A stretch of 34,121 nucleotides of DNA, taken from Ponticaulis sp. GTDB taxonomy: Bacteria; Pseudomonadota; Alphaproteobacteria; Caulobacterales; Hyphomonadaceae. Below, piece by piece: positions 1-7,468 of this stretch. Numbering within the stretch: position 1 is the stretch's first letter; every line of letters begins with the position of its first letter. A model generated the notes under the pieces. The model had not been told where the DNA came from and made no database searches. It saw only the letters and a list, made by a program, of their open reading frames with translations. A program made the position numbers and the translations under genes. The stretch spans positions 249,461 to 283,581 of the forward strand of contig PBNO01000002.1 of assembly GCA_002723155.1 (NCBI GenBank), given 5' to 3'.

Positions 1-1025
1 GCTTCGCTATTACCAAAGCCCGGACGTGAAAACGCGATCAGGCGCACACCCATCTCTCGATAATAGCGGTCTGCCTCCTCAGACAGGGTGACGCCAACAG
101 AATGCCCGTGAAGCAGGATAACCGGCACGCCGTCTTTCGCGCCAAGCCAGGAATAAGCAAGCTTGCGCCCTGACGGCGTTTTGAAGACGCGCTCGCGACC
201 ATAAGGGTCTCGCCATACAGGAATACTCGTCTCGTCTTTTCTCGTCATTCGCACACAAATGAGCGCCAGAAGCCGGACCAGATCCACCTGAGACGTTGCA
301 CCGGTCTTATGGAACACCGAGGCGAGCTGCAGGCGCACCGTGCGCGCCGACGTGTTGCGTTCTGCTGCGATCGCTGCGGTATCTCGCAAGCGAAACAAAG
401 CGCGGCAGACTTCAGCTTCTGCGTCTGTCAGTCCGAAAGCTTCAATAATCCCGTCCTTTACTGACGGGGTCCATTCAGGGTCCAGAACGCGGACGGCAAT
501 CGCATGAACATCGCGCCCATTGCGCGGTTCGACCGGAAAAATCTCTGCAATGCGTTCATCCATATCGGCCGTGCAGATGCGCACCATGCCATGCTGGAGA
601 TTGCCGCGGTTCTTCAGATTGCGCAGGATGGTACGGAACGTGTCCACCGAATCGGCAGACAGCCAGTCCTCACCGATCTTCTGCCCCTGAAAATGACCAA
701 ACTGCATCGTCCATTGGTCATTCGCCCCCAGAACATATTGCTCTGCGGAAACGATGAGCGTTGCGAATGATCCATCAGCGAGCAGTCGGTCGACCGGATC
801 GTTTGCGAGCGCGGTGGGCACTTCACTCGCGAGTTTGTCCGCTTTCTCAATGTGCTGGAATAACTGGTTAGCGAAGCCGCTAATACCTGATGAGGTATTC
901 TCGCCGCCAGCTTTGGCAAGACGGTCCTGCCAGGCCGCAACGAGCCCGTCAAAAGCGTCCGCATCGCTGATCACGCGATAGCTTTGCGCTACAATTTCAA
1001 AGTCTTCTTCGCGAAGATCTTCCAT
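1..1025 (-). CDS. LuxR-type HTH / alpha-beta hydrolase fusion protein (partial, C-terminus outside window)
   Basis: Reading the minus strand from ATG at 1025 gives an uninterrupted frame of 341 codons that runs off the window edge. Residues about 1-190 are a sensor-like region I do not recognise; a PAS-like fold is possible (the stretch around LIVSAEQYVLGANDQW). Residues about 195-260 are a LuxR-type winged HTH (FGLTDAEAEVCRAL, then NTSARTVRLQLASVFHKTG). After a short linker, residues about 265 onward begin an alpha/beta hydrolase with the oxyanion strand VPVILLHGHSVG and the following RPGFGNS; the nucleophile elbow would lie outside the window. A regulator fused to a hydrolase suggests control by, or turnover of, a small ester, lactone or amide ligand, which is inference. 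The next upstream ATG on this strand (1040) meets a stop after two codons, so 1025 is the start. A perfect palindrome lies 12 bases upstream and may be an autoregulatory operator. Confidence 0.85.
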   Translation of the reverse strand, partial: MEDLREEDFEIVAQSYRVISDADAFDGLVAAWQDRLAKAGGENTSSGISGFANQLFQHIEKADKLASEVPTALANDPVDRLLADGSFATLIVSAEQYVLGANDQWTMQFGHFQGQKIGEDWLSADSVDTFRTILRNLKNRGNLQHGMVRICTADMDERIAEIFPVEPRNGRDVHAIAVRVLDPEWTPSVKDGIIEAFGLTDAEAEVCRALFRLRDTAAIAAERNTSARTVRLQLASVFHKTGATSQVDLVRLLALICVRMTRKDETSIPVWRDPYGRERVFKTPSGRKLAYSWLGAKDGVPVILLHGHSVGVTLSEEADRYYREMGVRLIAFSRPGFGNSE

Positions 1026-1037
1026 GAAATATCATCC

Positions 1038-1057
1038 CATATGTCACATGACATATG
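1038..1057. promoter_or_regulatory. Perfect 9-bp inverted repeat, candidate operator of the LuxR-hydrolase gene
   Basis: CATATGTCA at 1038-1046 and TGACATATG at 1049-1057 are exact reverse complements separated by two bases. The total of 20 bp matches the usual size of a site bound by a LuxR-type dimer. It ends 12 bp before the ATG of the LuxR-hydrolase gene, so a bound protein could block its promoter or leader. Its use as an operator is inferred from position and symmetry. Confidence 0.55.
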
Positions 1058-1168
1058 ACAAGCGCATCGCGATGTAGTTTTCAACTCACAAAAGCTGGTC
1101 CTGCGGGGGACGTGCCCAAAAAATCATACTCTCGGCGCGACATTCGCTCTGTCTGCGCCTCGCTCTGA

Positions 1169-1204
1169 AACGCGTTCCTATCAAAGGGGACGCGTTCTTT
1201 TTTT
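1169..1204 (+). terminator. Strong orphan rho-independent terminator, rightward
   Basis: AACGCGTTCC (1169-1178) pairs with GGGACGCGTT (1187-1196) through ten positions including one G-U pair. The loop is eight bases, and a run of seven T follows at 1198-1204. On the opposite strand there is no T run, so it acts rightward. No + strand coding sequence precedes it: the gene to its left is on the minus strand and starts at 1025. It may therefore end a short non-coding transcript begun between about 1040 and 1130. Confidence 0.7.
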
Positions 1205-1221
1205 GCCCGAACGCCCTGAAA

Positions 1222-1256
1222 TAAAAAAGGCGCCCCGTCATTGAACGGAGCGCCTT
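1222..1256 (-). terminator. Rho-independent terminator of tkt
   Basis: AAGGCGC plus CCGT (from 1227) pairs with ACGG plus GCGCCTT (to 1256), with one mismatch in a 12-position stem. On the minus strand the hairpin is followed by a run of T (AAAAAA on the given strand, 1223-1228). It lies 22 bp after the tkt stop. Confidence 0.85.
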
Positions 1257-1277
1257 CAAAATTCAGATAACTACGTA

Positions 1278-3257
1278 TCAGACCAGAGCTTTGGCCGCAG
1301 CCACGACGCCTTCTGCTGTAATGCCGAAATGCTTGAACAGGTCTTTGTAAGGTGCGCTCGCACCAAACGAGTTCATGCCGACGAAGCCGCCTTTACGGCC
1401 AATCCACTGATCCCAGCCTGTACGCACACCGGCTTCTACTGCGAGCTTAGGCAGATCACCGCCCAGAACGTCGTCAATGTACGCCTCGTCCTGCTCTGCG
1501 AAGATTTCCCAGCAAGGCAGGGACACAACGCGCGCTGCGATGCCTTCAGCTTTCAGGCTCTCCTGAGCAGCGAGTGCAATCTCGACTTCAGAGCCTGTCG
1601 CAACGATCACAAGCTGCGCATCGCCTTCGGCTTCTGAAAGGACATAACCACCTTTGGCAGACTTGTTCTCGGATACGTCGCCGGAACGTGCTGGCGCGAG
1701 GCCCTGACGGGTCAGAACCATCATGCTCGGGCCATCTGTGCGTGCGAGCGCCAGTTCCCAGCATTCAGCCGTCTCAACGCCGTCAGCAGGGCGGAAGACA
1801 TTGATGTTCGGCATAGCGCGGAAGCTAGCGAGATGCTCAACCGGCTGGTGGGTCGGACCGTCTTCGCCAAGACCGATTGAGTCGTGCGTCATCACGTGGA
1901 TGACAGGCGTACCCATCAGAGCGCCGAGACGGATCGCAGCGCGCGAATAGTCAGAGAAGACGAAGAATGTGCCGGAATAAGGAATTACGCCGCCATGCAG
2001 CGCCATACCATTCATCGCAGACGCCATGCCGTGTTCACGCACACCATAGTGAATGTAACGACCAGCGTAATCGCCGGATGTCAGCGGGCCGGTAGAACTT
2101 GTTTTAGTGTTGTTGGAACCTGTGAGGTCGGCAGACCCGCCAATCATGGTTGGCAGAACCTTGGTCGCAACTTCCAGCGCTGCGCCAGACCACTGACGTG
2201 TCGCTTTCTTTTCCTGACCGTCAGACACAGCCTGTTTATGCGCCTTCATGACGTCAGCGAGTTCTGCAGGGATCACACGATCCATAGCTGCAGTGAACTC
2301 AGCCTTTTTGTCTGATGCAGCCAGACGGCCTTCCCATTCTGTGCGTGTCGCTGCGCCGCGTGCGCCTGCTTCACGCCATGTTGTGAGAACATCGTCCGGC
2401 ACAACGAAAGGTGCGTGGTCCCAACCGATATTCTTGCGAATGCCTTCGATTTCGGAAGCACCGTAAGGGCCGCCATGGGCTTTGCCTGTACCTTCGATTG
2501 TCGGCGCGCCGTAACCAATGCGGGTTTTGCAGGCGATCATGACCGGGCGGTCAGATGATTTCGCCCACTCAAGTGCCTGATCAATCGCGGTCGGGTCGTG
2601 ACCGTCGATAGATGCAACAGCCCAGCCAGCAGCTTCAAAGCGTTTGATCTGGTCTGTTTCGTCAGCCACGTCGAGCGTGCCATCGATCGTAACGTTGTTA
2701 TCGTCCCAGAGCACGATCAGCTTGTTGAGCTTCATGTGACCCGCGAGCGTAATCGCTTCCTGGCTGACACCTTCCATGAGGCAGCCATCGCCAGCGATCA
2801 CCCATGTGTTGTGGTCGACAACATCATCACCGAATTTCGCATTCAGATGACGCTCAGCGATCGCCATACCGACAGCCGTTGCGATACCCTGACCGAGTGG
2901 GCCGGTTGTTGTCTCTACGCCTTCGGTCACGAAGTTCTCCGGGTGGCCCGGAGTAGCCGCGCCAAGCTGACGGAAGTTTTCAATATCGCTCAGAGAAACG
3001 CTCTCATATCCTGTCAGATACAGGAGAGAGTAGATGAGCATGGAGCCGTGGCCCGCTGACAGGACGAACCGGTCACGGTCAGCCCATTTCGGCGCCTTCG
3101 GATCATACTTCAGATGTTTGGTGTAGAGAATGGTTGCGACGTCCGCCATGCCGAGCGGCATGCCGACGTGACCACTTGCAGCCTTCTCGACAGCGTCCAT
3201 AGAAAGTGCACGGATCGCATTAGCCATATCCTGATGGGAAGCGGGGGAAGAGGACAT
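1278..3257 (-). CDS. tkt: Transketolase
   Basis: A 659-residue thiamine-diphosphate enzyme that moves two-carbon ketol units between sugar phosphates in the non-oxidative pentose phosphate pathway (cytosol). The N-terminal half carries the ThDP signature GDGCLMEG followed about 30 residues later by DDNN. The pyrimidine-binding middle domain contains VREHGMASAMNGMALHGG and HDSIGLGEDGPTHQPVEHLA. The C-terminal domain begins near LVIVATGSEVEIA. The length is normal for bacterial transketolases. The frame is open further upstream (to 3569), but the ATG at 3257 (MSSSPASHQ) is preceded by AAAGGAAT at good spacing and begins just before the conserved ANAIRALSMDAV, so I choose it. It is divergent from DUF4164-zapA and ends in its own terminator. 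The gap/pgk genes often found downstream are not in the window. Confidence 0.97.
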   Translation of the reverse strand: MSSSPASHQDMANAIRALSMDAVEKAASGHVGMPLGMADVATILYTKHLKYDPKAPKWADRDRFVLSAGHGSMLIYSLLYLTGYESVSLSDIENFRQLGAATPGHPENFVTEGVETTTGPLGQGIATAVGMAIAERHLNAKFGDDVVDHNTWVIAGDGCLMEGVSQEAITLAGHMKLNKLIVLWDDNNVTIDGTLDVADETDQIKRFEAAGWAVASIDGHDPTAIDQALEWAKSSDRPVMIACKTRIGYGAPTIEGTGKAHGGPYGASEIEGIRKNIGWDHAPFVVPDDVLTTWREAGARGAATRTEWEGRLAASDKKAEFTAAMDRVIPAELADVMKAHKQAVSDGQEKKATRQWSGAALEVATKVLPTMIGGSADLTGSNNTKTSSTGPLTSGDYAGRYIHYGVREHGMASAMNGMALHGGVIPYSGTFFVFSDYSRAAIRLGALMGTPVIHVMTHDSIGLGEDGPTHQPVEHLASFRAMPNINVFRPADGVETAECWELALARTDGPSMMVLTRQGLAPARSGDVSENKSAKGGYVLSEAEGDAQLVIVATGSEVEIALAAQESLKAEGIAARVVSLPCWEIFAEQDEAYIDDVLGGDLPKLAVEAGVRTGWDQWIGRKGGFVGMNSFGASAPYKDLFKHFGITAEGVVAAAKALV

Positions 3258-3394
3258 GTCATTATTCCTTTGAGCAGCGTTACCGCGCACAAACTGAGTC
3301 TGGCCCGTTACGTCAAGGCTTGATATTTGCTCTGAACTGCATTTTTGGGAATAATGCCTGTGATTCTTGAAGTTAATTTCGGCGGCAAAAGGCC

Positions 3395-3673
3395 ATGACC
3401 CAGTTAAAAGACGCCGTTTCAGACCTCGAGGCAGCCCTACGCCGCCTCGAAAATAGTGTTGAGTCTCTGACTGACAGGCACTCTCCGGGCCGTATCGTGC
3501 AAGCCGAAGCCGAAGCGCTGCGCCGCGACCGTGCAAAACTGGCAGAAGATCTTGATGCCTCACGCGCAAGAGAACGCGAACTGGAAGCGCTGGCTGACGA
3601 AGCCTCCAAAGCGCTCGGCGTTGCGATTGCAGAAGTCAAAGCGGCCATGCAGGCCCAGCCACAGAACACTTAA
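3395..3673 (+). CDS. DUF4164 family coiled-coil protein
   Basis: A 92-residue, highly charged alpha-helical protein (MTQLKDAVSDLEAALRRLE...), predicted as coiled coil over most of its length, with no signal peptide or membrane segment. The composition and its place directly before zapA match the DUF4164 proteins found next to zapA in alphaproteobacteria. The function is not established; a link to cell division through ZapA is inferred from synteny only. It starts at ATG 3395 and ends 19 bp before zapA, so the two are probably one transcript. The promoter should lie in the 137 bp shared with divergent tkt. Confidence 0.8.
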   Translation: MTQLKDAVSDLEAALRRLENSVESLTDRHSPGRIVQAEAEALRRDRAKLAEDLDASRARERELEALADEASKALGVAIAEVKAAMQAQPQNT

Positions 3674-3692
3674 GCAGGATTGCTGAACGCTC

Positions 3693-4022
3693 ATGTCCAA
3701 AGCTGATATCGTCATTCGCGGCAAAACTTATTCCATCGCCTGCGCCGAAGGTCAGGAACCGCGTCTCATCGCGCTCGGCGAAAAACTGAACGAACGTCTG
3801 GAAGCTCTGGTCTCTGCTATTGGCGATGTCGGCGATACCCGCCTGCTCGTTGCCGCTGGCCTTTCACTCATTGACGAGCTTGAGAGCGGCGAAGGAAGCG
3901 ATTCCGAATTTGCCGATCTCGACAATCGTATCACGCTGGTCGAGCGCACCGCTGCGGCTGCACTGTCAGAGGCTGCCGCACGCATCAATCAGATTGCGGA
4001 CCGCGTCGATCAGGCAGGCTAA
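3693..4022 (+). CDS. zapA: Cell division protein ZapA
   Basis: A 109-residue cytosolic protein. ZapA stabilises FtsZ filaments at mid-cell as a dimer or tetramer. The N-terminal ZapA fold is clear: ADIVIRGKTYSIACAEGQE, then the helix LIALGEKLNERLEALVSAIG, then LLVAAGLSLIDELE. A C-terminal coiled coil follows (about residues 65-105). The length is typical. In many proteobacteria the 6S RNA gene and fthC come next; here they appear only at 14592, after an inserted block. Confidence 0.92.
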   Translation: MSKADIVIRGKTYSIACAEGQEPRLIALGEKLNERLEALVSAIGDVGDTRLLVAAGLSLIDELESGEGSDSEFADLDNRITLVERTAAAALSEAAARINQIADRVDQAG

Positions 4023-4058
4023 GACACCTGTGCGTTCCGGAATTTTTCCAAACACGCC

Positions 4059-4083
4059 GGAATAAAACATCAGCTACCACGTC
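4059..4083 (+). promoter_or_regulatory. Candidate ECF sigma promoter (site A) of the Ala-rich protein/beta-barrel pair
   Basis: GGAATA (4059-4064), 15 bases, then CGTC (4080-4083). The spacing and both elements are the same as in sites at 7436-7460 and 31028-31052; the element is followed by ACTCC, close to AGTCC/AGTGC in the others. The -10-like element ends 35 bp before the ATG at 4119, leaving room for the ribosome site GAAGGAG. ECF-type promoter architecture is known; assignment to the ECF factor in this window is inference. Confidence 0.6.
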
Positions 4084-4118
4084 ACTCCAGCATCAACACG
4101 ATGACGAAGGAGTGTGTG

Positions 4119-4931
4119 ATGCTTAAGACAGTTTCCATTTCGACACTGACACTCGCAGCGGTGCTTGGCTTTCAGGCTCAGGCGCAATCTGTATCCGTAG
4201 ATGTTTCTGCGAGCGGTGCCGGTTCAGCAACAGCAACCAATAACGCCGTCACAACAACGGTCACCGCCGAAGGGAATGCCGATGCACAAGCGTCTGTATC
4301 GCCGGAAGGTGTAGAACGCTCAGCCGAAGCCGAAGGTGACGCAGACACAGACACGTCGGTTGCGCCAGGCATGGCCGATGAAGCAAGCATCGCTGCAGAA
4401 GGCGCAACCGAACGCACAGTGACGCTAGCAGGTGAAACCTCGGGCCGTGTCCTCGGCGAGAGCACCAGCTTTGTCCTCACTGCTGAACGCCAGAGCGAAG
4501 CAGCGATCAATGGCGCAATCGAGGACGGCGAAGCAACCGTTGAAGGCGCTGCCGAAACGACGCGTATGGTTTCAGCGCAGGCTGAAGGCGCGCTGAACGG
4601 CACGCTCGAAGCGACGAGCTCACGCGCTGCCTCCGGCTCTGCCACAATCACGGGCCTGGCTGACGACTCTGTGCCGGATCTTAGCGGTGCGGGCGATCTG
4701 CCTGTCGCAACTGAAATCGCTGGCGAGGTCTCCGGTGACGTCGCCTCGAACCTGTCGGCAACAATCAATGATGCCGTCAGCGCAGACATCGCAGGCGACC
4801 TTGCGGGCACAGTGAATGCTGAAATTGCCGGCGAGATCGGAGCAACCATCCGCGAAGCGCTCGCGACAGACATCGGCTCTGATATCCGCGAGAACATTGT
4901 GAACGACATCAGAAACAACCTGCCGCTCTAA
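4119..4931 (+). CDS. Secreted Ala-rich, acidic, repetitive protein of unknown function
   Basis: A 270-residue protein. I choose ATG 4119 because GAAGGAG lies just before it (4106-4112) and it opens a classical signal peptide (MLKTVSISTLTLAAVLGFQAQ, cleavage after AQA or nearby). An in-frame ATG at 4101 would overlap the ribosome site. The mature protein is rich in Ala, Gly, Thr, Glu and Asp and has no Cys. Its C-terminal 80 residues are built from loose repeats of the type I-A-G-(E/D)-(V/I/L)-x-G-x-(V/I), which may form amphipathic or beta-solenoid-like structure. No enzyme motif is visible and I do not recognise the family. It has its own candidate ECF promoter (site A) and stands 74 bp before the beta-barrel gene, with a hairpin between them, so the two are probably co-regulated envelope components. 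Confidence 0.8.
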   Translation: MLKTVSISTLTLAAVLGFQAQAQSVSVDVSASGAGSATATNNAVTTTVTAEGNADAQASVSPEGVERSAEAEGDADTDTSVAPGMADEASIAAEGATERTVTLAGETSGRVLGESTSFVLTAERQSEAAINGAIEDGEATVEGAAETTRMVSAQAEGALNGTLEATSSRAASGSATITGLADDSVPDLSGAGDLPVATEIAGEVSGDVASNLSATINDAVSADIAGDLAGTVNAEIAGEIGATIREALATDIGSDIRENIVNDIRNNLPL

Positions 4932-4948
4932 CCCCCGGGAGCAGCAGT

Positions 4949-4975
4949 GGCCGGCGCTCACTCGCGCCGGCCTTT
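4949..4975 (+). terminator. GC-rich hairpin between the Ala-rich protein and beta-barrel genes
   Basis: GGCCGGCGC (4949-4957) pairs perfectly with GCGCCGGCC (4964-4972) around a six-base loop, followed by only three T. This may be a leaky terminator or a transcript-stabilising hairpin that makes the upstream gene more abundant than the downstream one. Confidence 0.6.
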
Positions 4976-5005
4976 CCCCTGACAGATCATACCGGAGTAG
5001 ACTTC

Positions 5006-5926
5006 ATGAAACGTCCGATCCCATATCGGCGCATAGGCGCACTTTGCCTTCTGACCGCCCTCGCCCAACCGGCCATCGCGCAAGACGATCCGGTCACGTT
5101 TTCTGGTTCTGTAAGCGCAGGCATTGGCTCTGATTCCAATGTCGGCATTCCGGAACTCGACCAGACAACAGGTGAAGGTGACCTGTCATATCTGTTCAGC
5201 CTGGAAGGTAATGTGGAAGCTGATGCGAGCGAGCGCCTCACACTGCGCGCAGGCTATGAACTCGCCCATACCGGCTATCAGGACTTTGATCAGTTTTCCC
5301 TGCAGACACACCGGGGCTCGCTGGAAGCTGTATATGATTTTGATGTCGTGGAGGCGGGCGTCCTCTACAACTATGTCCATGCGCGCCTCGATAGCGAAGG
5401 TTATCTGAACTATCAGCAAGTTTCGCCTTATGTGACACATCTGGCCGGTGACCGTGTCTTCCTGCGCGGCGCTCTGGAGTTCACGGACAAGGATTTCCAG
5501 ACTGACGATGCCCGCGACGCCGAGGGACAGGGCCTGCGCGGCGACGTGTATTACTTCATCGATGGCGCATCGCAGTATGTTTCCCTCACCGGGCGCGTCC
5601 GCGAAGAAGACGCAAATTCAGACCTGTTTGACTTCACCGGCATGAGCGTGGATGCGCGCTATAATCAGGACTTTACGGTACTGGATCGATCCGCGGAGCT
5701 TCGCATTGGTGGCGGCTATGAAAGCCGGGAGTATGACGGCGTGGATCCGCTGATCAGTGACGCCCGCAGTGACGACATTCTATCTGCACAAACGGGTCTG
5801 GAGTTTGAACTTGCTGGCCCGCTCGCGCTCGACGTCGATTACAGCTATCGCGACCGCCAATCGAACCTGCCAAATGCCGATTATGACGAGCACGTTGCCG
5901 AGCTGAGACTTCGAGCTAGCTTTTAG
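5006..5926 (+). CDS. Outer-membrane beta-barrel protein
   Basis: A 306-residue protein with signal peptide (MKRPIPYRRIGALCLLTALAQPAIAQ, cleavage about residue 26). From about residue 31 the chain alternates hydrophobic and polar residues in repeated strands (VTFSGSVSAGIGSDSNVG, LTLRAGYELAHTGY, SLEAVYDFDVVEAGVLYNY, LALDVDYSYRDRQSN) and ends in Phe after LRLRAS, the classic C-terminal signal for BAM-dependent insertion. GIGSDSNVG near the first strand resembles barrels of the surface lipoprotein assembly modifier (DUF560) type, but no TPR domain is present and I do not claim that function. It follows the Ala-rich secreted protein and converges on the S8 protease gene with a single base between stop codons. 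Confidence 0.8.
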   Translation: MKRPIPYRRIGALCLLTALAQPAIAQDDPVTFSGSVSAGIGSDSNVGIPELDQTTGEGDLSYLFSLEGNVEADASERLTLRAGYELAHTGYQDFDQFSLQTHRGSLEAVYDFDVVEAGVLYNYVHARLDSEGYLNYQQVSPYVTHLAGDRVFLRGALEFTDKDFQTDDARDAEGQGLRGDVYYFIDGASQYVSLTGRVREEDANSDLFDFTGMSVDARYNQDFTVLDRSAELRIGGGYESREYDGVDPLISDARSDDILSAQTGLEFELAGPLALDVDYSYRDRQSNLPNADYDEHVAELRLRASF

Positions 5927-5927
5927 G

Positions 5928-7391
5928 TCAGTCTTCCTTCCTTGGGGCTATCATCAGCACCCCATAGCCGATGGCCTCATCCTTAGCCTGATCCTGCGTC
6001 CAGCCTACGGCGCGGATCAGGCGATTTTCTGCCTCATCGACTGCGGAAAACTCAGCATCCTCAACCCATCCTGCCAGAAATGCAGAGACAATTGGCGCCG
6101 CAAGCGATGTTCCTGAATCCCGCTGCTCGCCGCCATCGGGCGCAGCAACCAGGACATTGACCCCTTCCGCAGCGATATCGACATAGGGTCCGCGATTGGC
6201 CCAGCGATAAGGAACGCCATTTGCGTTCACTGCCGTGACACCGATAACGCCCTCATAGGCTGCCGGATAAAGCGGGCCAGATGCCGGACCTTCATTTCCA
6301 ACTGCGGCCACCACGACGATGCCACGCGCCTGTGCACTCTGGATCATACTCTCCAGCGCAGCGTTTGGCGGCCCCGTCAGGCTGAAATTGATGAGATCAA
6401 CGCCTTCGACAATCATCCAGTCGATGGCTTCGATCAGGCTGGCCGTTGTTGCGCCTGTCGTGCCGTCACTATCCAGAAAAAATACCGAAGCTCCCAACAG
6501 CTCCGGCGTTCGTTGCACGGTCGCATGACGAGACAAAACTGAGGCAACGGATGTTCCATGCCCTGTCGGGCGAAGCGCGCCATGGCTGACGAAATCTGCC
6601 TCGGTCAATTCCAGAGACTGAAGCAGAGGATGCGCCTCTTCAATATCGGTATCGACCATGCCGATGCGCAGGCCTCCACCCACACCTTCGAATGTCATGG
6701 GTGCTGCGGCGGGACGCATATCCTCGGAGATAACAGCCTGCGGCTCATCCAGAGCCGCGCGGCGGAAGACATGATTGCGCTCCACAATCTGTCCATCAAG
6801 CGCGGAAAGCTCTGCCTCTAACTGGCGGCGCGTCGTCGGATCATCAGGAAACTGCACGACAAGCAGCGTTTGAGACACTGACCCAAGATCGGTCTCCTCG
6901 AGAATATCCAAAGACAGCACAGAAAGCTCATCGACCGCGCTTGTCGGCACCATCACGATCCACTCATTGCGCATGACCGGCCAGCCATCGAAACGGTCGA
7001 TCTCGATGGCACGTTGCGGGCGCACCTGGCTGAAGGTTTCGCGAACGCCGGAGACGATGCCTCCTGTCAGCTCGCGCGTGGCGTCCAGTGTATTGCCGAT
7101 GCGATCAGAACTCAACACACGGTCGGTCAGCACCTCACCCAACTCACCATCGACGACCCGCTCTGGAAGGTCATCCAGCACATTGTCCAGGTTCTGAAGA
7201 CGGTCTTCTATCGGGCGCTGTATCTGATCGGAAAGCCTGTCTTCCACCCGGTCGGTCACGCCAGGCAGAAGCTGGGCATGCGCAGCGGGAATAGCGGTCA
7301 GACAGGTACAGGCGGCAAGCCCGAAACCGATGCGTCTGGCTCCCGCAAAAAGAGATATCACTGGCACACGGCGCTCCATCATCTTATTCAC
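5928..7391 (-). CDS. Secreted S8 (subtilisin-like) serine protease with N-terminal extension
   Basis: A 487-residue protein. A signal peptide runs to about AHA-Q40. Residues about 41-125 form a charged helical region (DRVEDRLSDQIQRPIEDRLQ...). Residues about 130-210 look like an inhibitor-type propeptide (NEWIVMVP... to VERNHVFR). The S8 domain spans about 240-485: Asp247 in IGMVDTDIEEAHP, His278 in TGHGTSVASVL, oxyanion Asn366 in AAVGNEGPA, Ser429 in DSGTSLAAP. All catalytic residues are present, so it should be active in the periplasm or outside. The longest frame starts with GTG at 7391; ATG codons at 7382 and 7379 are alternatives and no strong ribosome site decides among them. It is divergent from the ECF sigma gene and convergent with the barrel gene, which suggests a shared envelope role, possibly cleaving the Ala-rich protein or signalling to the sigma/anti-sigma pair (inference). 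Confidence 0.88.
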   Translation of the reverse strand: MNKMMERRVPVISLFAGARRIGFGLAACTCLTAIPAAHAQLLPGVTDRVEDRLSDQIQRPIEDRLQNLDNVLDDLPERVVDGELGEVLTDRVLSSDRIGNTLDATRELTGGIVSGVRETFSQVRPQRAIEIDRFDGWPVMRNEWIVMVPTSAVDELSVLSLDILEETDLGSVSQTLLVVQFPDDPTTRRQLEAELSALDGQIVERNHVFRRAALDEPQAVISEDMRPAAAPMTFEGVGGGLRIGMVDTDIEEAHPLLQSLELTEADFVSHGALRPTGHGTSVASVLSRHATVQRTPELLGASVFFLDSDGTTGATTASLIEAIDWMIVEGVDLINFSLTGPPNAALESMIQSAQARGIVVVAAVGNEGPASGPLYPAAYEGVIGVTAVNANGVPYRWANRGPYVDIAAEGVNVLVAAPDGGEQRDSGTSLAAPIVSAFLAGWVEDAEFSAVDEAENRLIRAVGWTQDQAKDEAIGYGVLMIAPRKED

Positions 7392-7435
7392 ATGACATAG
7401 AGACGGGACAGAACCAAAAAAATTTCACAGTGGCG

Positions 7436-7460
7436 GGAATAAAAACACATACGGTCCGTC
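7436..7460 (+). promoter_or_regulatory. Candidate ECF autoregulatory promoter (site B)
   Basis: GGAATA (7436-7441), 15 bases, CGTC (7457-7460), then AGTGC. This is the same element and spacing as sites A and C. It sits directly in front of an ECF sigma gene, where autoregulatory promoters are usual for this class. The -10-like element ends only eight bases before ATG 7469, so transcription would start at or next to the start codon and the mRNA would be leaderless or nearly so. This fits the lack of a Shine-Dalgarno sequence. Confidence 0.65.
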
Positions 7461-7468
7461 AGTGCAGC

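Noticed and set aside
754-981. Plus-strand 75-codon frame over the LuxR-hydrolase gene
   Set aside because: Antisense to a continuous coding frame with recognisable domains.
1884-3059. Several open frames of 70-150 codons on the plus strand opposite tkt
   Set aside because: They are antisense to a clear transketolase and show no motif or signal of their own.
4178-4918. 246-codon open frame on the minus strand opposite the Ala-rich gene
   Set aside because: Its Ser/Ala/Val-rich sequence mirrors the Ala-rich gene on the other strand; it has no ribosome site or domain.
7430-7468. N-terminal extension of the ECF sigma factor from GTG 7430
   Set aside because: The extension lies inside the candidate ECF promoter and adds residues with no resemblance to sigma region 2.
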